A stretch of DNA of 64,000 nucleotides. Origin: Bacillota bacterium (lineage in GTDB: Bacteria; Bacillota; Clostridia; Clostridiales; Clostridiaceae). Position numbers and translations under genes: made by a program. The stretch lies in NCBI GenBank assembly GCA_023445445.1, contig JAEXLD010000118.1, positions 1 through 64,000 of the forward strand. Direction: 5' to 3'. Below the pieces are notes generated by a model that was given only the letters and a program-made list of their open reading frames with translations, did no database searches and was not told where the DNA came from. Shown in pieces: positions 1 through 8,092 of this stretch; the first letter of the stretch is position 1; the number at the start of each line of letters is the position of its first letter.

Positions 1-66
1 GTTGTACTTCTTTCCACAATATTTACATGTAAAATCTAAAACTTTTTTAATTCTCTTTTCTCCCAT
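1..66 (-). CDS. Zinc-finger-like small protein, partial
   Basis: The first 22 codons of a leftward gene that runs off the window edge. ATG at 66 is preceded by GGAGAG at a normal distance and by a copy of the TTAATTAA element (core 87-94). The visible part has a basic start and one CxxC knuckle (CKYCGKKY), typical of a small zinc-binding protein. Function unknown. Confidence 0.6.
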   Translation of the reverse strand, partial: MGEKRIKKVLDFTCKYCGKKYN

Positions 67-137
67 ATGTCATTCTCTCCATTTATTTAATTAATTTTTG
101 TATAATAAAAAGAGTAGAGGAAACCTACTCATATATA

Positions 138-878
138 TTAACTAGCTTTGTATTTTTCAGTTATATATTTTTTAACTCCATAATAATCAGCACCAAACTC
201 AACCAATGTGCAAATCTCGTTTTCTAACTTAGCAACATTTGATAACTCTTCTAATGTAAATAAATCATCCCTTAACTTCACAACTTTGAATTGTTCTTTT
301 AGTTGTTTTGCAGTTCTATTAAAAATAGGCTTATAAACAAGTTCATTAGTATAAGTTGCAAACTGAAATTTATTTCTAATATTCCAATTATCCTCTATAG
401 TTTTACTCCAATCTTTACGAACGCCAATTCCAAATTTTCTAAGCACTTTTCTTTCCATAGCCTCATCAACTAATTGAGTTAACTCTTCTACAGATTCAAC
501 ATCTTCTTCGCCATTTACATACATTCCATCTTTTCTTAGAGTAGGAATAACTTCCCCACATATCCAATCTTGAAATTCTTCAGCAAAAGGCTTTCTTGAT
601 TTAAATATTAATTTATACAAACCTTGTTCCGAAACGAATAGCATATCTTGAGTCTTACGAGCTTTTGATGTGGTATAGTTATTATCTACATCACATAATA
701 CCGTTATAATATCCTTTTCTTTACCTTCTTTAAATTTTTTCAATGCGTCTGAAGTGTTCTTAATTTCTAATATTCTACATACATCATCTGCTATTGTCCA
801 AATATTCCCTTCAACATTAACTGTTCTAACATTCCCAAATCTTTCATTTAAAAATTCCCTTACTTTGTTTTCTCTCAT
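138..878 (-). CDS. BRO-family phage antirepressor
   Basis: 246 aa. Residues about 10-115 match the BRO-N DNA-binding domain: an IWTIADDVCRIL segment, then LFVSEQGLYKLIFKSRKPFAEEFQDW and a VIPTLRKDG ending. BRO/Ant proteins bind DNA and act in phage lysis-lysogeny control or host takeover. The C-terminal half (about 120-246) is helical and unrecognised, possibly an effector or oligomerisation domain. I chose ATG 878 because AAAGGGA lies 9 nt upstream; an upstream in-frame TTG at 887 is too close to that site. It is the last complete gene of the leftward block, downstream of the structured region at 919-1790 and its terminator. Confidence 0.85.
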   Translation of the reverse strand: MRENKVREFLNERFGNVRTVNVEGNIWTIADDVCRILEIKNTSDALKKFKEGKEKDIITVLCDVDNNYTTSKARKTQDMLFVSEQGLYKLIFKSRKPFAEEFQDWICGEVIPTLRKDGMYVNGEEDVESVEELTQLVDEAMERKVLRKFGIGVRKDWSKTIEDNWNIRNKFQFATYTNELVYKPIFNRTAKQLKEQFKVVKLRDDLFTLEELSNVAKLENEICTLVEFGADYYGVKKYITEKYKAS

Positions 879-918
879 AAATATCAATCCCTTTCTTTTA
901 AATTTAATTAATAATTTT

Positions 919-957
919 AAAAAGAAGGTAGCAAGACTTATAATTCTACACTACCTT
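919..957 (-). terminator. Rho-independent terminator before the BRO gene
   Basis: Read leftward: a 7-bp perfect stem AAGGTAG/CTACCTT with a 19-nt loop, followed by CTTTTT. It would end a transcript coming from the structured region to its right. It lies between that region and the BRO gene, so it could also act as an attenuator. Confidence 0.6.
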
Positions 958-1790
958 TACCTACACGTTGGGAACATACCCCAATCATTCGTTAAGTAGG
1001 ATTGATTTTCTTACACCGTGGTCAATGTAAATTGCCCCATCACAACTTACCCGTACAAACCAAGTATCATCACTTGGATATTTTAATTAATTATTTTAAA
1101 AATCTAATAGCCATACAATGTACTATAGAGTGATTTTTGATAAAGGAGATGTTCTAACTCCTGTCTACAAAATGTAGTTTTCAATATTCAATTGTTTATA
1201 CAAAGATACAAGTAAATATATCCTTGAATTAACAATTGTTAAAATAGGTGATTTAATTAAAAATTGCAGTATCCACTTTGATGACCATACTGCTCAATCC
1301 TTGTACTTCGGATTATTAAGTGGTTCATGTTTCACATATCTTTCGACATAGGTGCTGAAGGTCTATGTATGTCCACCATATTTGAGGATAATCGTCACTA
1401 CTAAAGTGTGGTGCAAGGCATAGCCTTTGGTGGTTCAATCACTTGTCTAATTTTTCTGTTGCTAGTCAACGGCGTTCAATTAAATCACGCAAAACCTAAT
1501 CATAAGATTAGCCTCTAATGATTACGACGTGGTAATCAAACATTTAACCCTAATGACAAGTTAGGAATTATTGCTATCGAGTTTCTTTAAAAAATAACTT
1601 CACCCTATTCTGACTGCCACTTTGTCACGTGGTCTTTTCTGTAGATAGCTTACACTTTGATGTTCTAAACCTTCCTAACAAACATCTATCGCCAACCTTA
1701 TTCTTAGTAGCGAGTTCCCAAAAACACTAGCACAAAGCGTTATATCTGCACAAACAAATATCAGTTTCTTAAACTGTTTAGCTTTAAAAA
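958..1790 (-). ncRNA. Candidate large structured non-coding RNA
   Basis: About 830 nt with no credible reading frame in a genome that is otherwise tightly packed, and visibly richer in G+C than its surroundings. Leftward reading gives many local hairpins, for example CAGTTT-AAG-AAACTG, CCAC-GTGACAAA-GTGG, CTAATC-TTAT-GATTAG, GATTAC-CACGTC-GTAATC, GCAGTAT...ATACTGC, CCAAGT-GATGAT-ACTTGG and TTGGG-GTATGTT-CCCAA. A possible promoter (TTGTAT, 18 bp, TATGAT at 1797-1802) sits at its right end and a terminator at 919-957. The size and phage setting resemble the ROOL, GOLLD and OLE classes, but I cannot match a consensus. A repeat-element copy (core 1083) may divide it into two units. Confidence 0.5.
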
Positions 1791-1854
1791 TGCTACATCA
1801 TAAATCAATAGTCAAATCTCATACAAGTATCTGCTATATAAAACAATTATTTTA

Positions 1855-2007
1855 TTATAAAAAAGCTTTAATACCTTTCTTTATTTCATCAACACATTGC
1901 TTCTGGTCTGAGTTTAAACCCACCGTTTCAGCTATTGCCATTATTTCTAAAAGTGCTATCATTTCTTCTTTGAATAAATTTAATGTTAAACATTCATTAA
2001 TCATCAT
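1855..2007 (-). CDS. Small acidic protein, unknown
   Basis: 50 aa, starting MMINECLTLNLF and ending KKGIKAFL. Start ATG 2007 is preceded by GGTGGTG at 8 nt and by a repeat-element copy that overlaps the stop of the YonK-like gene. Probably helical. Same transcription unit as HU and the YonK-like gene. No family recognised. Confidence 0.6.
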   Translation of the reverse strand: MMINECLTLNLFKEEMIALLEIMAIAETVGLNSDQKQCVDEIKKGIKAFL

Positions 2008-2032
2008 TTTAAATCACCACCTTTTTAATTAA

Positions 2033-2245
2033 TTATTCTTCAGGAATTTCTTCTGTCTTATCTGATAATGCAATCTTTATATATTTACCATTGAACTTAT
2101 CTAAGTATTTCTTTAAGTCAACTTCGCCTTCTTCCTCAACTTCTACTACAATATTATTTTCTTGAAGACCATCAACATTTAAACTACCCTCGATACTAAA
2201 TTTATGCTCAGTAATTATCTTTTCATTTATTTTTGATTTTGCCAT
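2033..2245 (-). CDS. YonK-like small protein
   Basis: 70 aa. After a basic start it has a short beta-rich segment (FSIEGSLNVDG), an acidic stretch, then DLKKYLDKFNGKYIKIALSDK. From memory this resembles SPbeta YonK (FKEILSEFNGKNVSITVKEE in the same relative position), a small protein of unknown role. Position supports this: it directly follows the HU gene (11 nt) and the RNA polymerase gene, the same order as yonO, yonN, yonK in SPbeta. Function inferred only from context. Confidence 0.6.
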   Translation of the reverse strand: MAKSKINEKIITEHKFSIEGSLNVDGLQENNIVVEVEEEGEVDLKKYLDKFNGKYIKIALSDKTEEIPEE

Positions 2246-2256
2246 AATTCACTCTC

Positions 2257-2532
2257 CTACGCTAAATTTTTCATAAGGCTAGTCTTTTTAATCTTAATTT
2301 CATCATGTGCTGGAGTTGAATATTCCCTTCCTAAAGCTACACCTGTTTTTCCTTCAACATGCTTCTTTTCTAGTGTAAAGTATTGTCCCACCTTAACTTT
2401 TTCATCAACTTCTAAAGCTTCTGCTATTGATTTAAATGCTAAATCAATTTTGTCAATAAATTCTCCCGCTTCTTTCTTAGTTTCAAATCCAATCTTTTCT
2501 TTTAGTAACTCTAATAATTCTTTCTTACCCAT
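2257..2532 (-). CDS. HU-family DNA-binding protein
   Basis: 91 aa, the usual HU length. The N-terminal helical half (KKELLELLKEKIG...FIDKIDLAFKSIAEAL) and the beta part (VKVGQYFTLEKK) fit HU/IHF. The arm has GVALGREYSTPAHDEIK where HU normally has the RNP-containing loop, so the arm tip is divergent. HU proteins bend and compact DNA. Start ATG 2532 has GGAGAG upstream and a repeat element (core 2566) before it. It neighbours the YonO-like polymerase, as HU-like YonN does in SPbeta. Confidence 0.85.
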   Translation of the reverse strand: MGKKELLELLKEKIGFETKKEAGEFIDKIDLAFKSIAEALEVDEKVKVGQYFTLEKKHVEGKTGVALGREYSTPAHDEIKIKKTSLMKNLA

Positions 2533-2579
2533 AACTCTTTTCTCTCCTTCATTCTCTCTTTTCTTTTAATTAATTATTA

Positions 2580-2605
2580 TATAAAAACAGGTTTCTCACG
2601 CCTGT
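2580..2605 (-). terminator. Terminator downstream of the RNA polymerase gene
   Basis: Leftward: ACAGG, 9-10 nt loop, CCTGT, then TTTTTAT. The stem is only 5 bp. It ends either the polymerase transcript or a small RNA from 2606-2800, just before the repeat element that precedes the HU gene. Confidence 0.5.
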
Positions 2606-2800
2606 ATTTAACTTTTTATTCTCATTATCATTCCCTAATGGACAAGGCTGAATACTCAGCCAAGCCACCAGAGAGATTGTATGAGAGGTGGATATTATTT
2701 TCTGGTGTTCAGAAAATCGGCAGAATTTCTTTCTCTACCTTATGTCCTAAAACTTATACCCTTGGGAAGTGGCTATTTTACTAAGTTTGTCGCTATTGTT
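2606..2800 (-). ncRNA. Candidate small structured RNA between polymerase and HU genes
   Basis: About 200 nt without a gene. Leftward reading shows three hairpins in series: TTTTCTG-AACAC-CAGAAAA, CCACC...GGTGG with a 17-nt loop, and GGCTGA-GTAT-TCAGCC, followed by the terminator at 2580-2605. This could be a long 3' UTR or an independent small RNA. No known class recognised. Confidence 0.4.
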
Positions 2801-2806
2801 ATTTTT

Positions 2807-5536
2807 TTAACATACCCTAAATGTTGTCTTTTTGTGGCTTTTATTATATATTTTTAATTTATTATTTTCTTCTTTTGTTTCTTTTAACACTAAAATAGGC
2901 TCGTGTTTTCTCTTAAATAATCCTAAAAATTGAGATTTATGTGATAGATATAACACATTTATAATAAGTAGTCCAATTTTTTTAAAATCTCCATTCTTGT
3001 TTACATACTCTCTATTTATTCTTGATAAAATATTAATCATTGAATCATTAGAAATTTTAAGTTTTGACACATTTGAAACTATTTTTTCTCTTTTATGGTT
3101 TGAGTACATATATTTATCTTCATAATTCATATTACTAGCCCAAATTCCATTTATCTCATTATTTAGTTTGTTAATTTTTTTTATAAAAGAGTTGATTTGC
3201 TTCCAATAAGGATTGCAAACTTCATCTTCGTTAAGTAAATCTATAAAATTGACAGTAGCTTTATTTTCTTCAATTCTAGGAGTTTCTTTATCTATAATCT
3301 GCTCTAGGTAATCCATAGGAGTATCCTTTTTAATAAACTTATAGTTTTTACCTTCACCTACAAATTTAAAGAAATATGGTCTACACATAACTTTTTTCTT
3401 TTTCTTATCTCTAGTAATTTGACCATATGATATGTATTCACTTTCCCTAATTAATTTAAGTTCTTTTTCGGAATCAACAACTGACTCTTTCTTGGCTTTA
3501 TCTATTTCAATACAACTCATAACATCTAACTGACTTATAATTTCATATAATCCTTCTAACGACTTTCCTTTTTTCAACCTATCCCAGTATTCACTATTCA
3601 ATATCTGAGATAAATTTATAATTTCACCAATAAGATTTTTACTTGTTTTAATATCTAAGTCTATTTTATCTTCAACGCTATTAGTCCTATTAACTGTTTT
3701 TTTAGGTGTAAAGTCAGTAGGTACTAAAAATTTACCATATATCTTTTTTGCACCATTAACCAAGATTTTATTGTCTGTAACTAATATCTGATCTGAATCA
3801 AAATCAGCTCCTGAAAGTCTTTCTAGTAAATTATTTTTAATACTATTTACATGAATTATAAAATTGCTAGTATTAAAGTACCTATCCAATAATTCATTAT
3901 ATTTATTTTTACAATACCACACATTTCCCATCGTAACATGTGGCGACCTTATTCCTATCAAATCTATATCATACTTAAAAGACTTTATACTAACTTCATC
4001 TACATCTAAAGAACTCTCACCATTAAACAAACCACATGAAGCCTTTAGCATTTCACAACCATTTCCAAGCAAAATACTATAATTCCCATTTATTAAAACA
4101 TGTCCTTTTCTTATGTTGTTCTTATAAGACTTAATGATTTCATTTTTATAATTCCTAAAGATTTTTGTATTTGCAAAATCATCATTAATCATTAACAATT
4201 TGTAAACCAACTCATTGCTATTAGTAAAATCAAAAGTTTCATCTTCCAAATTCCACTTTTCAAGTTTTTCTAAATTTATTCCAATATGATTTCTAAGCAC
4301 TGCTAAATCATCTTTTAGCAATTTTATGTATTCTAAACTAGGTCTCAACAACTCTCTCATATCATCATAACTCAAAGGTAATGTATTTAATAATTGATAA
4401 TGTGTTTGAACCATCTCGTGCATATTGGTTGGTGGCTTTTCGTATTTTACTACACCAAATTTTTTATCTGAATTAGTTATCCAATATTCTAAACACTTAT
4501 CTCTATCTCCATCAAAAGTTTTGTAGTCCTTGAATTTTAAATATTTTATACTACTTGGAGTTGTTATTAGTTTTATATCTTCAACATTTTCTGCTAAAGT
4601 AAAACCCTTTAATTGATTAATATTACGTATTTTGTTATCTTTAAAAAACTGTTGAATATTAGTATTGAAACAAGCTGATTTAAAAAACCTATTTCTTAAT
4701 AACAAAAATCCTTTATCTTTATATTTCTCTTCAAAAATACTTGCATCCAATAAAGATTGACCATCCCAAATGCTATTAGATATGATTGTTTCCTTTTTTG
4801 AAGTAATTAATCTTTGCTCTTCATCGCACCATTCTGTAGCCATCACTGTATCCTCAAATTCACTTCTAAAATCTTCAATTACTAATATAGCTTTTGGGTC
4901 TATGGATATAGTATCTATTATTGATGATGTTGTAAGGCTTATATATGCCTCCATAGAAGCTAAATCCATTTTGTCATTCTTCCCATACTTTAACCCCATA
5001 TAAGACCATTCCATCATGTTTTTGTATAAATCTTTTCTTATAAATAGGCATTTCCCAACCCTGCTTGAGCCACTGCTTCTTTTAAATCTAACATAATGCT
5101 TGCCATCTAATTTAAATCCATTTTTATAAAGTTCCTCCCTAATTTCTTTTGTTGTCATGTCTTTATGTTGATATAATCCAAACGCTATATCACTATCTTC
5201 AATCCTTTTACCGTTTTCTCTTTTATATGTATAACTAACCCTATCGAAATTCTTATTGTTCATATCTTTTTCATCGTTTATGTCTAAATCAATCTTTTTA
5301 TTTCTATTACCATAGTTAAAAGTAACATTAACAACTGCCTTAGTATACTGTTTCCCCTCTTTTTTATAAAATAATTTATTGTTAATTTCACTTATCTTTA
5401 TAGCTTCTAGGCTATAATCTAAGCTACCTTTAAAAAGATTATTTTTATTTTTTGTCTCATAACCTTTTTTATTTTTTTGGGAATTTATAATATCCTTCCC
5501 TTCTAAGCTTATTATATAAGTATTAACCTTCTCCAT
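2807..5536 (-). CDS. yonO: YonO-like single-subunit DNA-dependent RNA polymerase
   Basis: 909 aa. Residues 578-582 read DFDSD within LSGADFDSDQILVTD, matching the metal-binding loop of two-barrel RNA polymerases (NADFDGD in bacterial beta', DFDGD in YonO), with Ser for the usual Gly. About 45 residues upstream GIRSPHVTMGN matches the beta' RxPTLHR-type segment. SPbeta YonO is a known single-chain enzyme of this superfamily that transcribes phage late genes without a sigma factor. The following HU and YonK-like genes reproduce the yonO-yonN-yonK order. Start ATG 5536 has GGGGTG 5 nt upstream and a repeat element (core 5555) just before. A silencing-type RNA-dependent RNA polymerase shares the fold but is less likely here. 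Confidence 0.8.
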   Translation of the reverse strand: MEKVNTYIISLEGKDIINSQKNKKGYETKNKNNLFKGSLDYSLEAIKISEINNKLFYKKEGKQYTKAVVNVTFNYGNRNKKIDLDINDEKDMNNKNFDRVSYTYKRENGKRIEDSDIAFGLYQHKDMTTKEIREELYKNGFKLDGKHYVRFKRSSGSSRVGKCLFIRKDLYKNMMEWSYMGLKYGKNDKMDLASMEAYISLTTSSIIDTISIDPKAILVIEDFRSEFEDTVMATEWCDEEQRLITSKKETIISNSIWDGQSLLDASIFEEKYKDKGFLLLRNRFFKSACFNTNIQQFFKDNKIRNINQLKGFTLAENVEDIKLITTPSSIKYLKFKDYKTFDGDRDKCLEYWITNSDKKFGVVKYEKPPTNMHEMVQTHYQLLNTLPLSYDDMRELLRPSLEYIKLLKDDLAVLRNHIGINLEKLEKWNLEDETFDFTNSNELVYKLLMINDDFANTKIFRNYKNEIIKSYKNNIRKGHVLINGNYSILLGNGCEMLKASCGLFNGESSLDVDEVSIKSFKYDIDLIGIRSPHVTMGNVWYCKNKYNELLDRYFNTSNFIIHVNSIKNNLLERLSGADFDSDQILVTDNKILVNGAKKIYGKFLVPTDFTPKKTVNRTNSVEDKIDLDIKTSKNLIGEIINLSQILNSEYWDRLKKGKSLEGLYEIISQLDVMSCIEIDKAKKESVVDSEKELKLIRESEYISYGQITRDKKKKKVMCRPYFFKFVGEGKNYKFIKKDTPMDYLEQIIDKETPRIEENKATVNFIDLLNEDEVCNPYWKQINSFIKKINKLNNEINGIWASNMNYEDKYMYSNHKREKIVSNVSKLKISNDSMINILSRINREYVNKNGDFKKIGLLIINVLYLSHKSQFLGLFKRKHEPILVLKETKEENNKLKIYNKSHKKTTFRVC

Positions 5537-5574
5537 TAATTCACCCCGTCATTTTTAATTAATTATTATATTTA

Positions 5575-5805
5575 TTAAAATACCCTTATTACAAGACAAT
5601 ACCCTTCACTTATTACTTCATAATCTACAAAATAATCATAGTTTTCTGTTATGTAATCACACACCATTATGGCTTTTCTTTCTATTTCCTCGACATCTAT
5701 ATATGTATTAAACTTCTCACTAACTAGTTTATCTTCCCTTATCTCAAAACCTAACTTATAATTTTTATTTAATTCCCCTTTAATTTGTTCTAAATCTTCT
5801 CTCAT
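5575..5805 (-). CDS. Small protein, unknown
   Basis: 76 aa, acidic, mixed helix/strand (IERKAIMVCDYITENYDYFVDYEVISEGYCLVIRVF at the end). Start ATG 5805 with AAGGAG 6 nt upstream and a repeat element (core 5819) before it. It lies upstream of and close to the polymerase gene, probably in the same early leftward unit. No family recognised. Confidence 0.7.
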   Translation of the reverse strand: MREDLEQIKGELNKNYKLGFEIREDKLVSEKFNTYIDVEEIERKAIMVCDYITENYDYFVDYEVISEGYCLVIRVF

Positions 5806-5893
5806 ATCTCTCTCCTTTTTAATTAATTATTAAAATTCAAATTTTATCAACTTACTTTCTTGATTATATGTATTATTTCTGTATTATGTATTA

Positions 5894-6052
5894 CTACTCT
5901 TTAAAAGCATAACCTTCCCAATTAAATTTTGCTCCACAGTAAGCACAATAATTAGGTTTCCAAGTATAAGTATAAACTTTATATCCACACTCACACATAT
6001 ATTCTGGTTCTGCAAACTGCATCAACATAGGTTTAACTTCTTTTTCAATCAT
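5894..6052 (-). CDS. Zinc-ribbon mini-protein
   Basis: 52 aa from ATG 6052 to TAG 5894-5896, with AGGAGGG upstream. Two cysteine knuckles, MCECGYK and NYCAYCGAKF, 18 residues apart form a zinc-ribbon pattern. Likely a small nucleic-acid- or protein-binding factor; role unknown. Confidence 0.7.
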   Translation of the reverse strand: MIEKEVKPMLMQFAEPEYMCECGYKVYTYTWKPNYCAYCGAKFNWEGYAFKE

Positions 6053-6117
6053 ATTTTATTTTAACCCTCCTCTAATATGTAATAGTATCAAATTGCGTGT
6101 TATTTCTGAATGACGTA

Positions 6118-6297
6118 TTACTTAGAACACTCTTCACTTATTATCTTTTCATAAGAATCTAATGCTCTTAACCCTATTTTAACAAGTCTTAATTCACTCT
6201 CAGTTAGAGATAATGCCACTTCATCACTCTTACTTGCTTTTTGAAATTCTTCTGCTTTCAATACCTTGTTTGATAAACTCTCTCTAAACTTATTCAT
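6118..6297 (-). CDS. Small helical protein, unknown
   Basis: 59 aa from ATG 6297 (MNKFRESLSNKV), which has AAAGGAGAG at proper distance; an upstream ATG at 6342 lacks a site. Predicted all-helical, charged, with ALSLTESELRLVKIGLRALDSYEKII. Resembles small phage proteins generally; no family. Confidence 0.65.
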   Translation of the reverse strand: MNKFRESLSNKVLKAEEFQKASKSDEVALSLTESELRLVKIGLRALDSYEKIISEECSK

Positions 6298-6362
6298 TTC
6301 TTCTCTCCTTTTATTATTGCGTAATAATTTCATAAAAATCACTAATTATTATGAATTACGAA

Positions 6363-6629
6363 CTATGAATAGTTTTCTAATAAGTATTTTTCAATACTTT
6401 CTATTACATCATGCTTCGCTTTTACTTCAATCATACTCTCTAAGTCAAATTTAAATTTCATGTCAACTACTACTTTTTTATCACTACATCTATATGATTT
6501 ATCCCAAACTACTAAAGATACTTCCTTAGTATTTTTATTATAATCAGTTCCAAATCCAACACTATCCTATATTCCATAAACTATACCACTAACTGCTCTA
6601 TCTACTGTTTCTTCAATTCTCACCCACAT
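6363..6629 (-). pseudogene. Small gene interrupted by an in-frame TAG
   Basis: From ATG 6629 (GCGAGG upstream) the frame reads MWVRIEETVDRAVSGIVYGI, then TAG at 6567-6569 (codon 21), then continues open for 67 codons (DSVGFGTDYNKNTKEVSLVV...) to TAG 6363-6365. The continuation has good codon use and no other stop. Either a recent nonsense mutation or a readthrough product. TAG is used as a normal stop elsewhere in the window (e.g. 17236, 58911), so the code is not reassigned. Confidence 0.6.
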
Positions 6630-6946
6630 AATAAATCCTCGCTTTCATTTTTATTTTTAGTGCGTAATAATTACAAATAACTATTATAAGACTTTTAAGC
6701 CGTTTAAAACCCCCTATTTTTAATTTTAATTCTCACCCTGCAACTTATACCTAAAACCTCCCAACTCTATTTCTAGAGCCAAATTTTGCACTTTAAACCT
6801 ATAATATTAAACCTACATACTCTCACCCCTTTAAAATATCATTCGAGTGTTTTTAATTAATTATTTTGTGTGGAATTTTTATCCACAATCTTATTGTACA
6901 TCCTATTCCAAATAATTGCAATAGTTTTTAATTAATTATTAAGGAA
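6630..6946. other. Gene-less stretch with DnaA box and two repeat elements
   Basis: No reading frame. It contains a perfect DnaA box TTATCCACA at 6879-6887 between two full copies of the repeat element (cores 6853 and 6928). The rest is A+T-rich with no hairpin I can defend. Confidence 0.5.
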
Positions 6947-8062
6947 TTATTTATTAACCAATTTCCAACCTTGATTTTCCCAATAATATTTAGATTGTTT
7001 TAAGCCTTCCTTTAATTCTTGTACATTTGTTGCATAAACATTGTGTGGCGTTATTATAGTATTGTCCTTTACTAATTTCCCCATGTTGTCATAATATATT
7101 AGTCCTAAATTACTTAAAGCCTTTAAGTAAGTATTTAGAGTTTGTCTTGTTATATTTAAAGTATTACACATTTCCTCTTGACTACACCAAAAGACCTCAG
7201 CTCCACAATTAGCTTGGCTAAAATTATCATTTCTCCTTATTATCCTAGCAAGTATATAAAAGTATAAATTTGTCATAGTAAATTTACTTTTTTTAGTTTT
7301 GTTATCTAGTATTTTTGAGTATTTGTTTATATCTACTTTAAACCAATTTATTGCCATACCGATACTATTAATTTCGTATGGCATATGGAGTTTTCCTTTA
7401 ATTAATCCATTCATTGTTATTTTGTTTGTGTCTATATCACATTCCAATATCCCGTTTTGTATCATAAGTTTTATTATACTCTTTACTTTATTATTTATTC
7501 CATTCTTACCACCCCTTGGTTTTGAACCAGATGTAATTATTAAATCCTCTATCGTGAATTTAACATAGCTTTGTTTATTCTCAAATAGAAATAATATCGT
7601 TAAAATACAAATAAATTTATCACTATAACTTACTGAATATTCTCTATCTAAAATTACGCCTTTAGGAATCATTATAAAATTCTCTTTGCATTTATCGTTC
7701 TCTTTTTTATTTTTTGATAAATTAGAAGCGATATAGTTGCCCCCTATTTCTTTATTAGTGAGTTGTTCAAATCCCAAACCCTTTTTTCTGAACTCCAATA
7801 TATATTCATCCTCCAATTGTTTCACAATATCCTCTTGATAATTATTGAAAACTTCTAATACTTTAAAATCAAAGTCATCAATAGAGTATTTGTTAAATTC
7901 ATCTTGCAACTTATGCTGATGGTGATTGTTATGCTTTAAGTCATTTATATCTTTGCCCCATCTAGCATGTATATCTTTCGACATCCCAACATAAGTGTTT
8001 CCTGTTTTTGTATTTGTAATAGAATATATCCCTTTTACTGTTTTGATTTCATTATATTTCAT
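6947..8062 (-). CDS. GIY-YIG endonuclease fused to winged-helix domain
   Basis: 371 aa. Residues about 5-95 are a GIY-YIG nuclease: KGIYSITN, NTYVGMS, Arg in IHARWGKDIN and a later Glu (DEYILEFRKKGLG). The remaining 270 residues resemble plasmid or phage replication-initiator-like proteins, ending in a clear helix-turn-helix (SQEEMCNTLNITRQTLNTYLKALSNLGLIYYD). A joining of nuclease and DNA-binding parts suggests a site-directed nicking or homing-type enzyme. I start at ATG 8062 (AGGAG 8 nt upstream); the frame is open to GTG 8071. A repeat element (core 8085) lies before it and overlaps the stop of the upstream gene. Confidence 0.75.
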   Translation of the reverse strand: MKYNEIKTVKGIYSITNTKTGNTYVGMSKDIHARWGKDINDLKHNNHHQHKLQDEFNKYSIDDFDFKVLEVFNNYQEDIVKQLEDEYILEFRKKGLGFEQLTNKEIGGNYIASNLSKNKKENDKCKENFIMIPKGVILDREYSVSYSDKFICILTILFLFENKQSYVKFTIEDLIITSGSKPRGGKNGINNKVKSIIKLMIQNGILECDIDTNKITMNGLIKGKLHMPYEINSIGMAINWFKVDINKYSKILDNKTKKSKFTMTNLYFYILARIIRRNDNFSQANCGAEVFWCSQEEMCNTLNITRQTLNTYLKALSNLGLIYYDNMGKLVKDNTIITPHNVYATNVQELKEGLKQSKYYWENQGWKLVNK

Positions 8063-8092
8063 ATTCAACACTCCTCTTTTATTTTTAATTAA

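Noticed and set aside
754..999. Rightward frame of 81 codons over the BRO gene start
   Set aside because: Antisense to a well-supported gene, no ribosome-binding site, low-complexity hydrophobic translation.
1431..1441. GGTTCAATCAC looks like a tRNA T-loop
   Set aside because: No acceptor or anticodon stem can be folded around it; it is part of the hairpin-rich segment.
1790..2032. Rightward frame of 80 codons
   Set aside because: Overlaps the structured RNA end and the small leftward gene at 1855-2007; no ribosome-binding site.
2807..5536. Eukaryotic-type RNA-dependent RNA polymerase
   Set aside because: The DFDxD loop is shared, but the HU and YonK-like neighbours and phage setting fit YonO, a DNA-dependent enzyme.
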